A stretch of DNA of 64,000 nucleotides from Carnobacterium_A antarcticum (GTDB lineage: Bacteria; Bacillota; Bacilli; Lactobacillales; Carnobacteriaceae): NCBI RefSeq assembly GCF_042658365.1, contig NZ_JBHSQC010000025.1. One strand, written 5' to 3'. Both the position numbers and the translations under genes were made by a program. Positions 17,086 through 25,968 of the stretch are shown piece by piece. The notes under the pieces were generated by a model. That model searched no databases. It was given only the letters and a program-made list of their open reading frames with translations, and was not told where the DNA came from. Within the stretch, counting starts at the first letter, position 1. The number at the start of each line of letters is the position of its first letter.

Positions 17086-18141
17086 TCACTCAGACGGCTT
17101 AGTTTTCGTAGAATCTTCAGAAATCAAGTACTTTCTTAAAGCTGCATTCTCAGATTCTAGTATCTTTCGATTCATTTCTGATTCTTTCAAGTCTTGTTGC
17201 ATAATATTTAAAAATTGGAATCGATCAGTATACGTGCGGTCTGCTTTTTCGGCGTCGCTTTTTTCTTTAAGCAGCTTTTTAAGATCTTCTTCAAGACCAC
17301 TTATTTCTTCTTTTAAAGCATTATTTTGTTCGATCAATACCGTATTATGAAAAGCTGTTTTTTTCGTTTCTTTTTCTGTTTTTCCGTCTGTTAGATTAAT
17401 GTAAACAAGATAAACGGCTAAACAAGCGATTAAAATAGGCACAATAAAAGTAGGATGCTGCAAAAAGGAAAGTCGGACAATACTGATACCAGTCAAAATA
17501 AAAATAGTTAGTCCAATTTTAAATGATTTTATTTTTCTTTTACTGTTCAATTCACGATAATACATCAGTTGATTTTGCAATTCTTGTTCTCTTAATTGAT
17601 AGTCATCTTGTATTTTTTGTTGATTAAAAAAGAGTATTTTTTCTTTACTTTCTAAATTCTCTTTTGATTGCTCCTGATAAAATGCAAACCATTCCTTTTC
17701 TTTTGTCAACCGCTCTAAATCATGAGCTAAAGCAGCGTGGTAGTCAGCTCTCTCTTTGTTCAACTTCGCAGCCGTTTCTTTGCTTAAACGATCTGCTTTT
17801 TGTTTTGCAGCAGCTAGAATCTCATTTGCCTCATTATGCGCTTGCGTTGTCATTTGTTTTTGCCTTTGTTCGAGAAGACATTTATTTTCATGAATCAAAT
17901 TCTTTAAGTCCATTAGTTGTTGTTGAACATCTCGATAGATTTCTTCTGATTGACGGTATGCTTCATTTAAAATAGCTTCCGCTTGAGCAGCAGTTTCTAA
18001 ATAGTGTCCCTTTTCATCTATTTCAACTAAAGCGGGTTTTTGATAGACAGCTTTTACTTGTGAATTTTCCGTCAATTCTCCCACCTCTTCACCCCTAATA
18101 GTTTTTTGGGGTTCGTTAAAGGTTCCATTACTCTTTTTCAT
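17086..18141 (-). CDS. Coiled-coil protein with two central membrane segments, unknown function
   Basis: I do not recognise this 351-residue protein. Residues about 50-205 are a long charged coiled coil rich in Glu, Lys and Gln, a DivIVA/ATPase-stalk-like composition but without a clear family motif. Two hydrophobic stretches follow (IGLTIFILTGISIVRLSFL and FIVPILIACLAVYLVYI), then a second coiled coil from about 270 to 335. The likely topology is two cytoplasmic coiled-coil arms joined by a membrane hairpin. The start is preceded by GAAAGGGG. It is a single gene between the gshAB operon and lrgAB. A division or envelope scaffold role is a guess. Confidence 0.7.
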   Translation of the reverse strand: MKKSNGTFNEPQKTIRGEEVGELTENSQVKAVYQKPALVEIDEKGHYLETAAQAEAILNEAYRQSEEIYRDVQQQLMDLKNLIHENKCLLEQRQKQMTTQAHNEANEILAAAKQKADRLSKETAAKLNKERADYHAALAHDLERLTKEKEWFAFYQEQSKENLESKEKILFFNQQKIQDDYQLREQELQNQLMYYRELNSKRKIKSFKIGLTIFILTGISIVRLSFLQHPTFIVPILIACLAVYLVYINLTDGKTEKETKKTAFHNTVLIEQNNALKEEISGLEEDLKKLLKEKSDAEKADRTYTDRFQFLNIMQQDLKESEMNRKILESENAALRKYLISEDSTKTKPSE

Positions 18142-18264
18142 TGGCGAACCCCTTTCATTCAGTTATTTCTGATACCCGGCTTTACTTTTTTAACCGGCGT
18201 TTCTTTTAATTATGGCAAATTGTTATAAAAAAAGCGACTAACTTAGATTAACACACAAAGAACT

Positions 18265-18972
18265 TTAGAGAAAAAAAGACTGGATGACATTAAACATGAA
18301 TGGAGCAACAAACACGGTAATTGCACCTGTCACACCAATGGCTAACCCCGCCATTGCTCCTTGAGCAGCACCAAGTTCAATAGCTTTTGACGTTCCAACA
18401 GCATGAGCAGCACTTCCTAAAGCAATGCCTTGAGCTATATCATCGGTGATTGCAAACCATTTAAAAATAGCCGGTGCCATCATTGCGCCCATAATACCAG
18501 AAACAATTACAAAAACTAGTGTCAAAGAAGGAATACCTCCCATTTTTCCAGATATTTCAATAGCTATTGCAGAGGTGATCGACTTTGGCATTAAAGAAGC
18601 AATCATTTTTTCATTTAAGTGAAAAACTACTCCCAAAATGCCCGTTAAAAACGTGCAGACTATAGTCCCTAAAAAAATTCCAATCAAGATTGATTTATAA
18701 TGTTTCTTCAATAAATGAAAAGTATGGTACAAAGGGATTCCTAAAGCCACCGTAGCTGGACCAATCAGCATATTCAGCACGCTGCCACCAACATAAAAAT
18801 CGTCATATGAAATACCGGTACTCAACAAAAAAAGAATAATAAAAATAGTCGAAACGATCAACGGATTTAAAACAGGATAAGGATACCTCTGAAATAGAGC
18901 ATGAGCTAGCAAGTACATGCCTATGGCCAAAATCAAACCAAAAAGCGGGTTACTTGTTAATTCTTGTACCAT
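18265..18972 (-). CDS. lrgB: LrgB family antiholin-like / metabolite transport protein
   Basis: Integral membrane protein of the LrgB/CidB family, 235 aa with about six hydrophobic segments. Characteristic parts are MPKSITSAIAIEISGKMGGIPSLT and GSAAHAVGTSKAIELGAAQGAMAGLAIG. In Staphylococcus and Bacillus LrgAB modulates murein hydrolase activity, and in B. subtilis the related PftAB imports pyruvate. The start overlaps the end of lrgA by 23 bases, so the two are translated from one message. Which role applies here cannot be told from sequence. Confidence 0.92.
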   Translation of the reverse strand: MVQELTSNPLFGLILAIGMYLLAHALFQRYPYPVLNPLIVSTIFIILFLLSTGISYDDFYVGGSVLNMLIGPATVALGIPLYHTFHLLKKHYKSILIGIFLGTIVCTFLTGILGVVFHLNEKMIASLMPKSITSAIAIEISGKMGGIPSLTLVFVIVSGIMGAMMAPAIFKWFAITDDIAQGIALGSAAHAVGTSKAIELGAAQGAMAGLAIGVTGAITVFVAPFMFNVIQSFFL

Positions 18973-19363
18973 GTTCTACCACTGCCTTTCGCTTCTTATG
19001 ATTTCCAGAAGGATGCTCTTCAAATTTTCTTTTTATTTTTTGAACCAATAGTCCAACAAAAATCAATGTGAAGCCAGAAGTCAACAATAAAATGATCAAG
19101 AGGATCCACCAGTTTTCTTTAATAAGGGGAAAATAAACCATTATCCCTACGCTAGCTGGAACAAACAAAAGACTTAAATTGCTTAAAAGAAAGTTTCCTG
19201 CTTTTTCAACTGACTTCACATCCAGCCATTTGAATTGCAGAGCTAAAAATAATAAGACCATGCCAATGACACTGCCGGGAACCGGCAAATCAAATCCTTT
19301 TGAAACCATTTCTCCTATAAATGAAAAACACAAAATAATAAATAACTGACGATAAATTTTCAT
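18950..19363 (-). CDS. lrgA: LrgA/CidA family holin-like protein
   Basis: Small membrane protein (137 aa) with four hydrophobic segments in the first 110 residues and a basic cytoplasmic tail (QKIKRKFEEHPSGNHKKRK). The motif FDLPVPGSVIGMVLLFLALQFKWL is typical of LrgA/CidA. It forms an operon with lrgB. The ATG follows GGGGGAATAGG. It is transcribed away from rarA; the 190-base gap must hold both promoters. Confidence 0.92.
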   Translation of the reverse strand: MKIYRQLFIILCFSFIGEMVSKGFDLPVPGSVIGMVLLFLALQFKWLDVKSVEKAGNFLLSNLSLLFVPASVGIMVYFPLIKENWWILLIILLLTSGFTLIFVGLLVQKIKRKFEEHPSGNHKKRKAVVEHGTRINK

Positions 19364-19556
19364 TACCTATTCCCCCATTTAATCTAGTCCATAATAGCAT
19401 AATTCTTATAGAATAGGGAGCCTCTCTGCTTGTCTGCAAGCGGCCAAAAGAAGTTTTACCGGTTTCGAAAAAGCAAACAAATGTTCTTAATCAGTAGAAG
19501 ACTTTCCACTAAAATGGTATACTATATAGAAAGAATTTTTAAGGAGGCCTTCTGCT

Positions 19557-20834
19557 TTGAATAAACCGTTAGCTTTTCGTATGCGTCCGACTAATATTGA
19601 CCAAATTGTAGGACAAACTCACTTAGTAGGCAACGGAAAAATCATCCGTCGTATGGTGGACGCTAAAATGCTGTCTTCCATGATTTTATATGGACCTCCA
19701 GGAATTGGAAAAACCAGTATTGCTAGTGCTATTGCTGGTTCCACCCAATATGCTTTTCGGATGTTGAATGCAGCTACTGATACGAAGAAAGATTTGCAAG
19801 TGGTCGTAGAAGAAGCTAAAATGAGCGGTTCTGTTATTTTATTGCTTGATGAAGTTCATCGTCTGGATAAACCAAAACAGGATTTTTTATTGCCTCACTT
19901 GGAAAATGGTCGTGTCATCATGATTGGGGCTACGACCGAGAATCCCTATATCACAATAAATCCCGCTGTTCGGAGTCGTTCGCAAATTTTTGAATTAAAG
20001 CCTCTCTCCATTGAAGACATTCAACTAGCTTTAATGAGTGCTTTAAAAGATAAAGAACGTGGACTAGGCAATGAATCTGTTGCTCTTTCGGATACAGCAC
20101 TCTTGCATTTATCCCGAGCAACCAATGGAGATTTAAGAAGTGCTTTAAATGGTTTAGAATTAGCCGTTAAATCAACTGATCCTGATGAAACGGGTACCAT
20201 TCAGATTACCTTAGATATTGTTGAAGAATGTATTCAGCGTAAAGCGTTGACTCACGATAAAAACGGCGATGCTCACTACGATGTTATCTCAGCATTACAA
20301 AAGTCTATTCGCGGAAGTGATGTTAATGCTGCACTCCATTATTTAGGCCGTTTAGTTGAAGCCGGTGATTTGCCAATTATTGCTAGAAGATTAATGGTCA
20401 TCGCATATGAAGATATTGGTTTAGCCAATCCTGCAGCTGCTCAAAGGACCGTCACCGCTGTACAAGCGGCTGAAAAACTTGGCTTTCCGGAAGCTAGAAT
20501 TCCTTTGGCTAACGCTGTAGTCGATTTATCTCTTTCCCCCAAATCAAATTCGACTTACGTAGCGATTGATGCTGCTCTCGCAGATATTCGAGCAGGAAAG
20601 AGCGGTGACGTTCCCGATCATTTAAGAGATTCCCACTACAGCGGTGCTAAAAAACTAGGTCGGGGCGTAACTTACCAATATCCTCATAGCTATCCTAGTG
20701 CTTGGGTCGATCAACAATATTTGCCTGATAAATTAAAGCAGGCTCTGTATTACCAACCCAATCACACTGGAAAATACGAAGACGCATTAGCTCAACAGTA
20801 CGACAAAATAAATCAAGCGAAAAAGAAAAAATAA
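19557..20834 (+). CDS. rarA: Replication-associated recombination protein A (RarA/MgsA), AAA ATPase
   Basis: Clamp-loader-like AAA+ ATPase that acts at stalled replication forks. 425 aa. Walker A GPPGIGKTSIASAIA near residue 44, Walker B LLLDEVHRLDKPKQDF, sensor GATTENPYITINPAVRSR, then the MgsA C-terminal domain (RRLMVIAYEDIGLANPAAAQR, HLRDSHYSGAKKLGRGVTYQYPH). It starts with TTG, eight bases after AAGGAGG. A -10-like TATACT lies near 19518. A degenerate SOS-like site (CAAACAAATGTTCT, 19474-19487) lies upstream. A probable 6S RNA gene follows. Confidence 0.95.
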   Translation: MNKPLAFRMRPTNIDQIVGQTHLVGNGKIIRRMVDAKMLSSMILYGPPGIGKTSIASAIAGSTQYAFRMLNAATDTKKDLQVVVEEAKMSGSVILLLDEVHRLDKPKQDFLLPHLENGRVIMIGATTENPYITINPAVRSRSQIFELKPLSIEDIQLALMSALKDKERGLGNESVALSDTALLHLSRATNGDLRSALNGLELAVKSTDPDETGTIQITLDIVEECIQRKALTHDKNGDAHYDVISALQKSIRGSDVNAALHYLGRLVEAGDLPIIARRLMVIAYEDIGLANPAAAQRTVTAVQAAEKLGFPEARIPLANAVVDLSLSPKSNSTYVAIDAALADIRAGKSGDVPDHLRDSHYSGAKKLGRGVTYQYPHSYPSAWVDQQYLPDKLKQALYYQPNHTGKYEDALAQQYDKINQAKKKK

Positions 20835-20888
20835 CGCTTTCTTCATTCATTCTAAGCTGTTTCATCTTTGAAAAGACAGCTCAATCGT

Positions 20889-20917
20889 TTGACAGTATTA
20901 TAGGTATATGCTACTAT
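20889..20917 (+). promoter_or_regulatory. Promoter of the 6S RNA candidate
   Basis: TTGACA and TACTAT are separated by 17 bases; transcription would start near 20924, after rarA. Confidence 0.8.
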
Positions 20918-20923
20918 AAGGAT

Positions 20924-21165
20924 AAGATTTCTGAGATGTTCGTCATGTCCAACATGTGTTGACCGAACAATTAATATTACCTTGGGATCCAAACTGATTC
21001 AAACTGATAGCATGCCTTTTCACTTGGTAGCTAGACGTTTGACAGCGGAGCCCACCTGCTAACTGCGGGTTCAATACAACCTGGACGTACCAACGGCATC
21101 ACCGGATTTCTTAATTAAAGTTGAAAGACTTTGAAAGCCATTCTTTATTGAATGGCTTTTTTCTT
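20924..21165 (+). ncRNA. ssrS: 6S RNA (SsrS) candidate with terminator
   Basis: A non-coding interval with its own strong promoter and, at 21134-21164, a clear terminator (AAAGCCATTC / GAATGGCTTT then T's). The sequence is more GC-rich than its surroundings and can form long imperfect pairing between the two ends, as expected for 6S RNA, which binds the housekeeping RNA polymerase. In lactic acid bacteria the 6S gene commonly lies directly downstream of rarA, which is the case here. I could not check the secondary structure by calculation; the exact 3' end (processed near 21120 or terminated near 21165) is uncertain. Confidence 0.78.
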
Positions 21166-21238
21166 TTCCCTGATGATACAATAGTTACAGTGCCCTTGGA
21201 GCGCAAAAACCATTAGAAGATAAAAAGGAGAATACATC

Positions 21239-21523
21239 ATGCTCGTATCTATTTTATTTGGACTTTTCACGTTACTGCTTTTCTATGCAGCCTATTTCTT
21301 ATGGAGCGGCAAAGCAACTGTTTTTATTACTGAATCTCAATCTGAAAAAGCTCGATTTGCTCAGAAATTTTTTTCTTTTATCGGAAGCTTACTAGCTATT
21401 AACGGATTTGCTACTGCTATTTTGGTTTTTTATCGTCCGCTCTGGCTTGCCTTTTCTGTATTAGGTGTAATCAGCTTTTGTATGCTTATTTTTATTTTTG
21501 GTTTAAATCGTTTAATGCCTTGA
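21239..21523 (+). CDS. Small three-segment membrane protein (possibly DUF3899)
   Basis: A 94-residue protein with three hydrophobic segments (LVSILFGLFTLLLFYAAYFLW, FFSFIGSLLAINGFATAILVF, LAFSVLGVISFCMLIFIFGL). The ATG is preceded by AAAAGGAG. I suspect the DUF3899 family from its size and position between rarA/6S and a universal stress gene, but this is not certain. No catalytic residues are apparent; function unknown. Confidence 0.65.
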   Translation: MLVSILFGLFTLLLFYAAYFLWSGKATVFITESQSEKARFAQKFFSFIGSLLAINGFATAILVFYRPLWLAFSVLGVISFCMLIFIFGLNRLMP

Positions 21524-21679
21524 TCTACAACTTTTGACTCTTTCATTTTTTCTTTTAAAGAGTCCCTTACTTAAATAAATGTAATTTCTATGAAAACGGA
21601 TTTTTTTAGGGTACAATAACTATAAGAACAATCTATTCATCATCATACATTAAAATTTTATAAGGATGGAGTGGTTTAT

Positions 21680-22141
21680 ATGTTACAACAATACAATCGT
21701 ATTTTAGTCGCAATTGATGGTTCAAAAGAAGCGGAACTCGCTTTTAAAAAAGCCGTTCAAGTAGCTGTACGGAATAATTCAACGTTGCTGCTTGTTCACG
21801 TTATTGATACAAGAGCTTTTCAAAGTATTTCTACTTTTGATGGTTCGATGGCTGAAAAAGCTAATGAACAAGCCAAAACTACTTTAGAAGAATACGTACG
21901 CTATGCTAAGAACCACCGTGTCGCAGATATTAGCTATTCTATTGAATATGGTTCTCCAAAAGTATTAATTGCAAAACAAATACCTGAAGATAAAAATGTT
22001 GATTTGATTTTATTAGGAGCTACCGGTTTAAATGCCGTTGAGCGGATTTTTATTGGTTCTGTTTCTGAATACGTTATCAGACATGCGTCATGCGACGTTC
22101 TTATTGTCAGAACTGACTTAGAGAATAAAAGGGACTCATAA
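21680..22141 (+). CDS. Universal stress protein (UspA family)
   Basis: Cytoplasmic UspA-fold protein, 153 aa from the ATG at 21680, which follows GGAG by eight bases (a GTG nine bases upstream lies too close to that site). The N-terminal YNRILVAIDGSKEAELAFKKA and the C-terminal LLGATGLNAVERIFIGSVS match the ATP-binding USP subtype (G-x2-G-x9-G-S). Expected to respond to starvation or stress. Ends at a strong terminator. Confidence 0.93.
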   Translation: MLQQYNRILVAIDGSKEAELAFKKAVQVAVRNNSTLLLVHVIDTRAFQSISTFDGSMAEKANEQAKTTLEEYVRYAKNHRVADISYSIEYGSPKVLIAKQIPEDKNVDLILLGATGLNAVERIFIGSVSEYVIRHASCDVLIVRTDLENKRDS

Positions 22142-22152
22142 TTTTTTAACCC

Positions 22153-22190
22153 AAAAAAGGCCTTGAAAATATAACTTTTCAAGGCCTTTT
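22153..22190 (+). terminator. Terminator after usp
   Basis: AAAAGGCCTTGAAAA pairs with TTTTCAAGGCCTTTT across a five-base loop, flanked by A and T runs, so it may act in both directions. Confidence 0.9.
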
Positions 22191-22206
22191 CAGCTGTCTA
22201 ATTTAA

Positions 22207-22461
22207 AAATCCAGGAATATTATTACCAAAACTGAAACAGAAGCTGAAATGCTTAGAATTCATTTAGAGGGTAATCTAATTGTGGATGTATTGCCGATTA
22301 GTTTATCAAAAGGTTTAGAATTTGATAATGTACTCATTTATGATGCTTCAGAAGATAACTACTCAACTGAAAGAGATCAAAAGATTCTTTACACTGCAAT
22401 CTCAAGAGGAATGAAAAATCTTTTTATCACCTATAAACGAAAATTGAGTAGATTATTATAA
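22207..22461 (+). pseudogene. 3' remnant of a UvrD/HelD-like helicase gene
   Basis: The frame after the TAA at 22204 encodes about 84 residues ending in a UvrD C-terminal signature (LPISLSKGLEFDNVLIYDAS followed by ERDQKILYTAISRGMKNLFITY). These are motifs V and VI of superfamily 1 helicases such as HelD, which are 700 or more residues long; the Walker A part is absent. No ribosome site precedes the ATG at 22249. It directly follows the usp terminator, so it is probably a relic of a larger gene lost by deletion. A TTAG microsatellite follows 20 bases later. Confidence 0.8.
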
Positions 22462-22483
22462 CCCTATAAACAGGTGGGCAAGT

Positions 22484-22517
<34 letters not shown>

Positions 22518-22709
22518 AAGTTCTTAGTCATTTTTTGCTCGCACCTAACAGATAGCTAGCAGAATAGTTAGCCTTTCGCCTTTCAATTCATCTAAAAAGC
22601 GGCTAGTTAGCTCTATATTGTTTTGATAGTCATTAATTTCAAAAAATTGCGGCTTATTTCCTTAAACGGTTCTATCATTTAAGAATTACCAATGCGATTT
22701 AACAAAGAA
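22518..22709. other. Non-coding stretch, no gene seen
   Basis: About 190 bases after the TTAG run without a convincing ORF. Several further TAGTTAG/GCTAGC words occur, suggesting decay of a longer repeat-rich segment around the helicase remnant. Nothing else is recognised. Confidence 0.6.
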
Positions 22710-22710
22710 C

Positions 22711-22756
22711 AAAAAACACCTTGTTCCCTCTACATTCTAGAGCACAAGGTGTTTTC
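22711..22756 (-). terminator. Terminator after ackA
   Basis: AAACACCTTGT and ACAAGGTGTTT pair, with an inner CTCT/AGAG stem, followed by T's on the minus strand. Confidence 0.9.
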
Positions 22757-22789
22757 ATCAAAGTTTATTTTTCTCTGCTAACTCTTTAA

Positions 22790-23983
22790 TTACTTAACGC
22801 GTAGTCTTTCTACGTCACGAGCAATTGCAATTTCTTCGTTCGTTGGAATCAACAATACTTTAACTTTCGAATCAGCTGTTGAAATAATGCGCTCTTCTCC
22901 ACGCACTTTATTTGCTTCTTCGTCAATTTTTGCTCCAAACCAATCCATTCCGTCAATAATGATTTGACGAGTTTCTGGAGAGTTTTCACCAATACCTGCT
23001 GTAAAGACAATTGCATCTGCACCATTTAATACTGCAAAATATTGACCAATGTATTTTTGTACACGGTTATAAAAAATATCTAATGCTGTTTGTGCTTGTT
23101 CATTGCCTGCTTCAGCTGCTTCTTCTACATCACGCATATCGCTAGATACGTCAGAAAGTCCTAATAATCCTGATTTATTGTTTAAAATGTAAATCATTTC
23201 GTTAATATCTGTAATGCCTAATTTGTTCATTAAGAATGGCAATAAAGAAGCGTCAATATCTCCAGAGCGCGTTCCCATTGTGATACCAGCTAAAGGTGTG
23301 AAGCCCATCGATGTATCTACTGATTTTCCACCTTCAACAGCTGTAATTGAACCGCCGTTACCTAGATGACAAGTAATCAATTTTGTTTCTTCAAGCGGTT
23401 TGCCCAACATTTCTGCTGCACGTTCTGATACATACTTATGAGAAGTTCCGTGAGCTCCATATTTACGAGCTGCAAAATCTTCATAATAACTCATAGGAAC
23501 ACTGTATAAATAATTTTCTTTCGGCATAGAAGTATGGAAAGATGTATCAAATACAGCTACACTTGTGATATTTGGCAACAATTTTTTAAATGCTTTGATT
23601 CCTGTAGCGTTAGCTGGATTGTGCAAAGGTGCAAATTCTGATAAGCTTTCAATTTGTGCCACTACTTCATCGGTTACTAAAGCAGAATCTTTAAATAATT
23701 CTCCACCTGCTACAACACGGTGGCCTACTCCTGTGATTTCATCGTAATTTTCAATAACGTTTAATTCAATCAGTTTGTCTAAAACCATTTGAATAGCAAT
23801 TTCGTGGTTTTTGATATCTTCTACAACTTTATACTTTTCGCCGTTATATTTCGTAGTAAAAACGGAATCACTTAATCCGACCCGTTCAATAATTCCTGAA
23901 ACGATTTCTTCTTCTGCTGGCATTTCGTATAACGTGAATTTTAAACTTGAACTACCTGCATTGATTGCGATTGTTTTTGACAT
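22790..23983 (-). CDS. ackA: Acetate kinase
   Basis: Converts acetyl phosphate and ADP to acetate and ATP, the energy-yielding end of the Pta-AckA path. 397 aa. MSKTIAINAGSSSLKF is the typical N-terminus; HRVVAGGELF, VFDTSFHTSMP, HLGNGGSI and FTAGIGENSPETR are the family's substrate and nucleotide motifs. The ATG at 23983 follows AAAGGAG by 11 bases; the long upstream extension is inside the preceding gene. Its frame starts 23 bases after the ytxK stop, so ytxK-ackA is an operon as in Bacillus. Confidence 0.97.
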   Translation of the reverse strand: MSKTIAINAGSSSLKFTLYEMPAEEEIVSGIIERVGLSDSVFTTKYNGEKYKVVEDIKNHEIAIQMVLDKLIELNVIENYDEITGVGHRVVAGGELFKDSALVTDEVVAQIESLSEFAPLHNPANATGIKAFKKLLPNITSVAVFDTSFHTSMPKENYLYSVPMSYYEDFAARKYGAHGTSHKYVSERAAEMLGKPLEETKLITCHLGNGGSITAVEGGKSVDTSMGFTPLAGITMGTRSGDIDASLLPFLMNKLGITDINEMIYILNNKSGLLGLSDVSSDMRDVEEAAEAGNEQAQTALDIFYNRVQKYIGQYFAVLNGADAIVFTAGIGENSPETRQIIIDGMDWFGAKIDEEANKVRGEERIISTADSKVKVLLIPTNEEIAIARDVERLRVK

Positions 23984-24005
23984 AGTGGGTGAATCTCCTT
24001 TGTTT

Positions 24006-25013
24006 TTAATTATTTTTTTTATTCCAAGTTTCAACTTCCTGCATAAAGCGGAACATAGCTTGTTGATTTTTAAAATCAGGAATTTGCGCAAGCAAAACTT
24101 GTTTCACTTGTTTAGCATTATTTCCTTTTTTCTGAAGTAAAAGAATAGACTTGCGTGAGCTTTTTGTTTGAAATAATTCTTTCGGCAGATGAAGCATTCC
24201 TTGAAGATAAGCTTCTTCTTGAATCATTTTAGTTAACGCAGCAGCTGCTTCTGTTTCAAATAGCTGGGAAGGAACCAAAAACACTCCGTAACCGCCTTTT
24301 TTCAAGTAATGGATGCTTTGCTCAATAAACAAATGATGTGCAAAGGAGTGCCCTTCTTTCGCACTTGTCTTGAAATCTTTCGCACGCTCATCCACTGGAT
24401 AGAAACCAACTGGCAAATCGCTTACGACAATATCTACCGGATCAACCAGCAGACCGGTTAAGGCATCTTGATGAGTCAGTTTGATTGTTTGTCCTTGTAA
24501 TTCTGTATTAATCAAAGCCAGTGACAACAACAGATCATCATTATCGATTCCTTCAGCCTCAACTTCGATTTTCTTAGACGTTAAACCATTATAGACGGTT
24601 GATAATAAATTTCCTGTTCCAACCGCTGGATCCAGCAAACGAATAGCTTTTGCTTCCGTCCCCAGTACTTTCTCGATTAGATAAGTCAAAATAAATCCAA
24701 TGGCATCTGGTGTCATTTGATGGTTTGCCTGCAGACTATCTTCTTTAGCACCCTTTAAAAGAGCCAATTGAAAACTTTTCCGTATTTCTTCAGGATCCAT
24801 GTTTTCCAAAGATATTTCATGATAGATCTTATTCAGCATTTCCATTGTTTCATTTGACAGTAAATTATCTACTTGTCTTGCTTTCTTGTCATCAAGAATA
24901 TTTTCTCCCGTTTCAGCTAGTCCTTCCAAATATGAAACACCTATATTTTTCTGTAGCAATTTAACAGTAGAATCTAGTTTTGAAAATAAGTTTTCAATCT
25001 CTTTTTGAGACAA
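24006..25013 (-). CDS. Class I SAM-dependent methyltransferase (YtxK-like, N6-adenine type)
   Basis: 335-residue protein with the methyltransferase fold of adenine-specific DNA methylases. The SAM motif is LLDPAVGTGNLLSTVYN and the catalytic loop is VVSDLPVGFYP, a variant of the NPPF/DPPY type motif. The N-terminal 90 residues are helical. The start is a TTG at 25013, nine bases after AGAGG; the upstream part lacks a site. In many Firmicutes it lies in front of ackA, and B. subtilis YtxK is the counterpart. Target not known; there is no restriction gene nearby. Confidence 0.85.
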   Translation of the reverse strand: MSQKEIENLFSKLDSTVKLLQKNIGVSYLEGLAETGENILDDKKARQVDNLLSNETMEMLNKIYHEISLENMDPEEIRKSFQLALLKGAKEDSLQANHQMTPDAIGFILTYLIEKVLGTEAKAIRLLDPAVGTGNLLSTVYNGLTSKKIEVEAEGIDNDDLLLSLALINTELQGQTIKLTHQDALTGLLVDPVDIVVSDLPVGFYPVDERAKDFKTSAKEGHSFAHHLFIEQSIHYLKKGGYGVFLVPSQLFETEAAAALTKMIQEEAYLQGMLHLPKELFQTKSSRKSILLLQKKGNNAKQVKQVLLAQIPDFKNQQAMFRFMQEVETWNKKNN

Positions 25014-25224
25014 TAAATTTAACCTCTTTTCTTTATAACATAGCCGTTTCACTATAAACTATAAATAGAGACAGCCTTAGAAATCTGTTTACTTATTTAA
25101 ACTCACCTGTACTATTTTAACGAATAAACGGATAAACTTCAAGTTTGAATTTAACCGTCTGTAAAAGAAGGCCCTTTACGTGTTTGAGAATCCCACTAAA
25201 AAAGTGCCCTCATTTGCTGATTTA

Positions 25225-25560
25225 TTACATTTTCAGCTGCGCATAAGCGATTACTCCGCCAATAATCACAGCCACCATTATGGCAATTATAAAATACTTT
25301 AAAGAAGTTTTCCATAATTGACTCTTTTTAGAATTGCGGTAACTAAAATTGCTTGCTGGTTTTCTTAGGATCAGATAAATAATCAGACCTGGAATCAGAA
25401 ATGTGACCAGTGCTATCAGCACCCACAACCATCCGCGCATTCGTCTAGCTTCAGCGTCATAGTATAACCAGACCAAAAATTTAACTAAACCGATTAAAAA
25501 AATAATGATGACTGCTGCTGTAATACTAATCCCAAGAATTCCAATGATTAAATCACTCAT
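25225..25560 (-). CDS. Small membrane protein, PLDc_N-like
   Basis: 111-residue membrane protein with three hydrophobic segments. The middle part, YYDAEARRMRGWLWVLIALV and IPGLIIYLILRKP, resembles the PLDc_N membrane segment (phospholipase D nuclease N-terminal, related to cardiolipin synthases), but no HKD catalytic motif exists, so it is not an enzyme of that type. The C-terminus has a third segment (YFIIAIMVAVIIGGVIAYA). It is a single gene between ytxK and rpmA. Function unknown. Confidence 0.7.
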   Translation of the reverse strand: MSDLIIGILGISITAAVIIIFLIGLVKFLVWLYYDAEARRMRGWLWVLIALVTFLIPGLIIYLILRKPASNFSYRNSKKSQLWKTSLKYFIIAIMVAVIIGGVIAYAQLKM

Positions 25561-25609
25561 TTTAACACTCCTTCTAAGAGAGGTCCGTTGCTAAAAAATT
25601 AAAAACTTA

Positions 25610-25646
25610 AAAAAAAAGCTCTTCTACGGAATAGAAGAGTTTTTTT
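25610..25646 (-). terminator. Terminator after rpmA
   Basis: CTCTTCTA and TAGAAGAG enclose a short loop, with A and T runs on either side. Confidence 0.9.
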
Positions 25647-25654
25647 ATGTTTAA

Positions 25655-25939
25655 TTATTGAGCAGCTGGATAAACAGATACTTGTTTTTTGTCGCGGCCT
25701 TTGCGTTCGAAACGAACAACGCCGTCGATTTTAGCAAACAAAGTATCGTCTCCGCCAATACCTACGTTAGTACCTGGATAAATCTTAGTCCCACGTTGAC
25801 GGTATAGAATTGAACCACCAGTAACAGTTTGACCATCTGCACGTTTAGCACCTAAACGTTTAGATTGTGAATCACGACCGTTAGTAGTAGATCCGCCACC
25901 TTTTTTAGTAGCGAAGAATTGTAAATTCATTTTTAACAT
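25655..25939 (-). CDS. rpmA: 50S ribosomal protein L27 (with cleavable N-terminal extension)
   Basis: 94 aa. The first residues MLKMNLQFF followed by A are the Firmicutes extension that Prp removes to expose the mature N-terminus, which reaches the peptidyl transferase centre. The conserved body GGGSTTNGRDSQSKRLGAKR and the RQRGTKIYPGTNVGIGGDDTLF part are intact. It is the last gene of the rplU-prp-rpmA operon and ends at a strong terminator. Confidence 0.98.
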   Translation of the reverse strand: MLKMNLQFFATKKGGGSTTNGRDSQSKRLGAKRADGQTVTGGSILYRQRGTKIYPGTNVGIGGDDTLFAKIDGVVRFERKGRDKKQVSVYPAAQ

Positions 25940-25968
25940 CTGTATTGCACCTCCTGTTTTAATCTGGA

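Noticed and set aside
18265..19363. lrgAB considered as a phage holin cassette
   Set aside because: No endolysin or phage gene lies nearby; LrgAB pairs are common chromosomal genes in Firmicutes.
21040..21110. A tRNA-like GGGTTCAA motif near 21065
   Set aside because: No cloverleaf or acceptor stem can be drawn, and the interval is better explained by the 6S RNA candidate.
24006..25013. Restriction-modification system suggested by the adenine methyltransferase fold
   Set aside because: No specificity or restriction gene is near, and the ytxK-ackA order is a conserved housekeeping arrangement.
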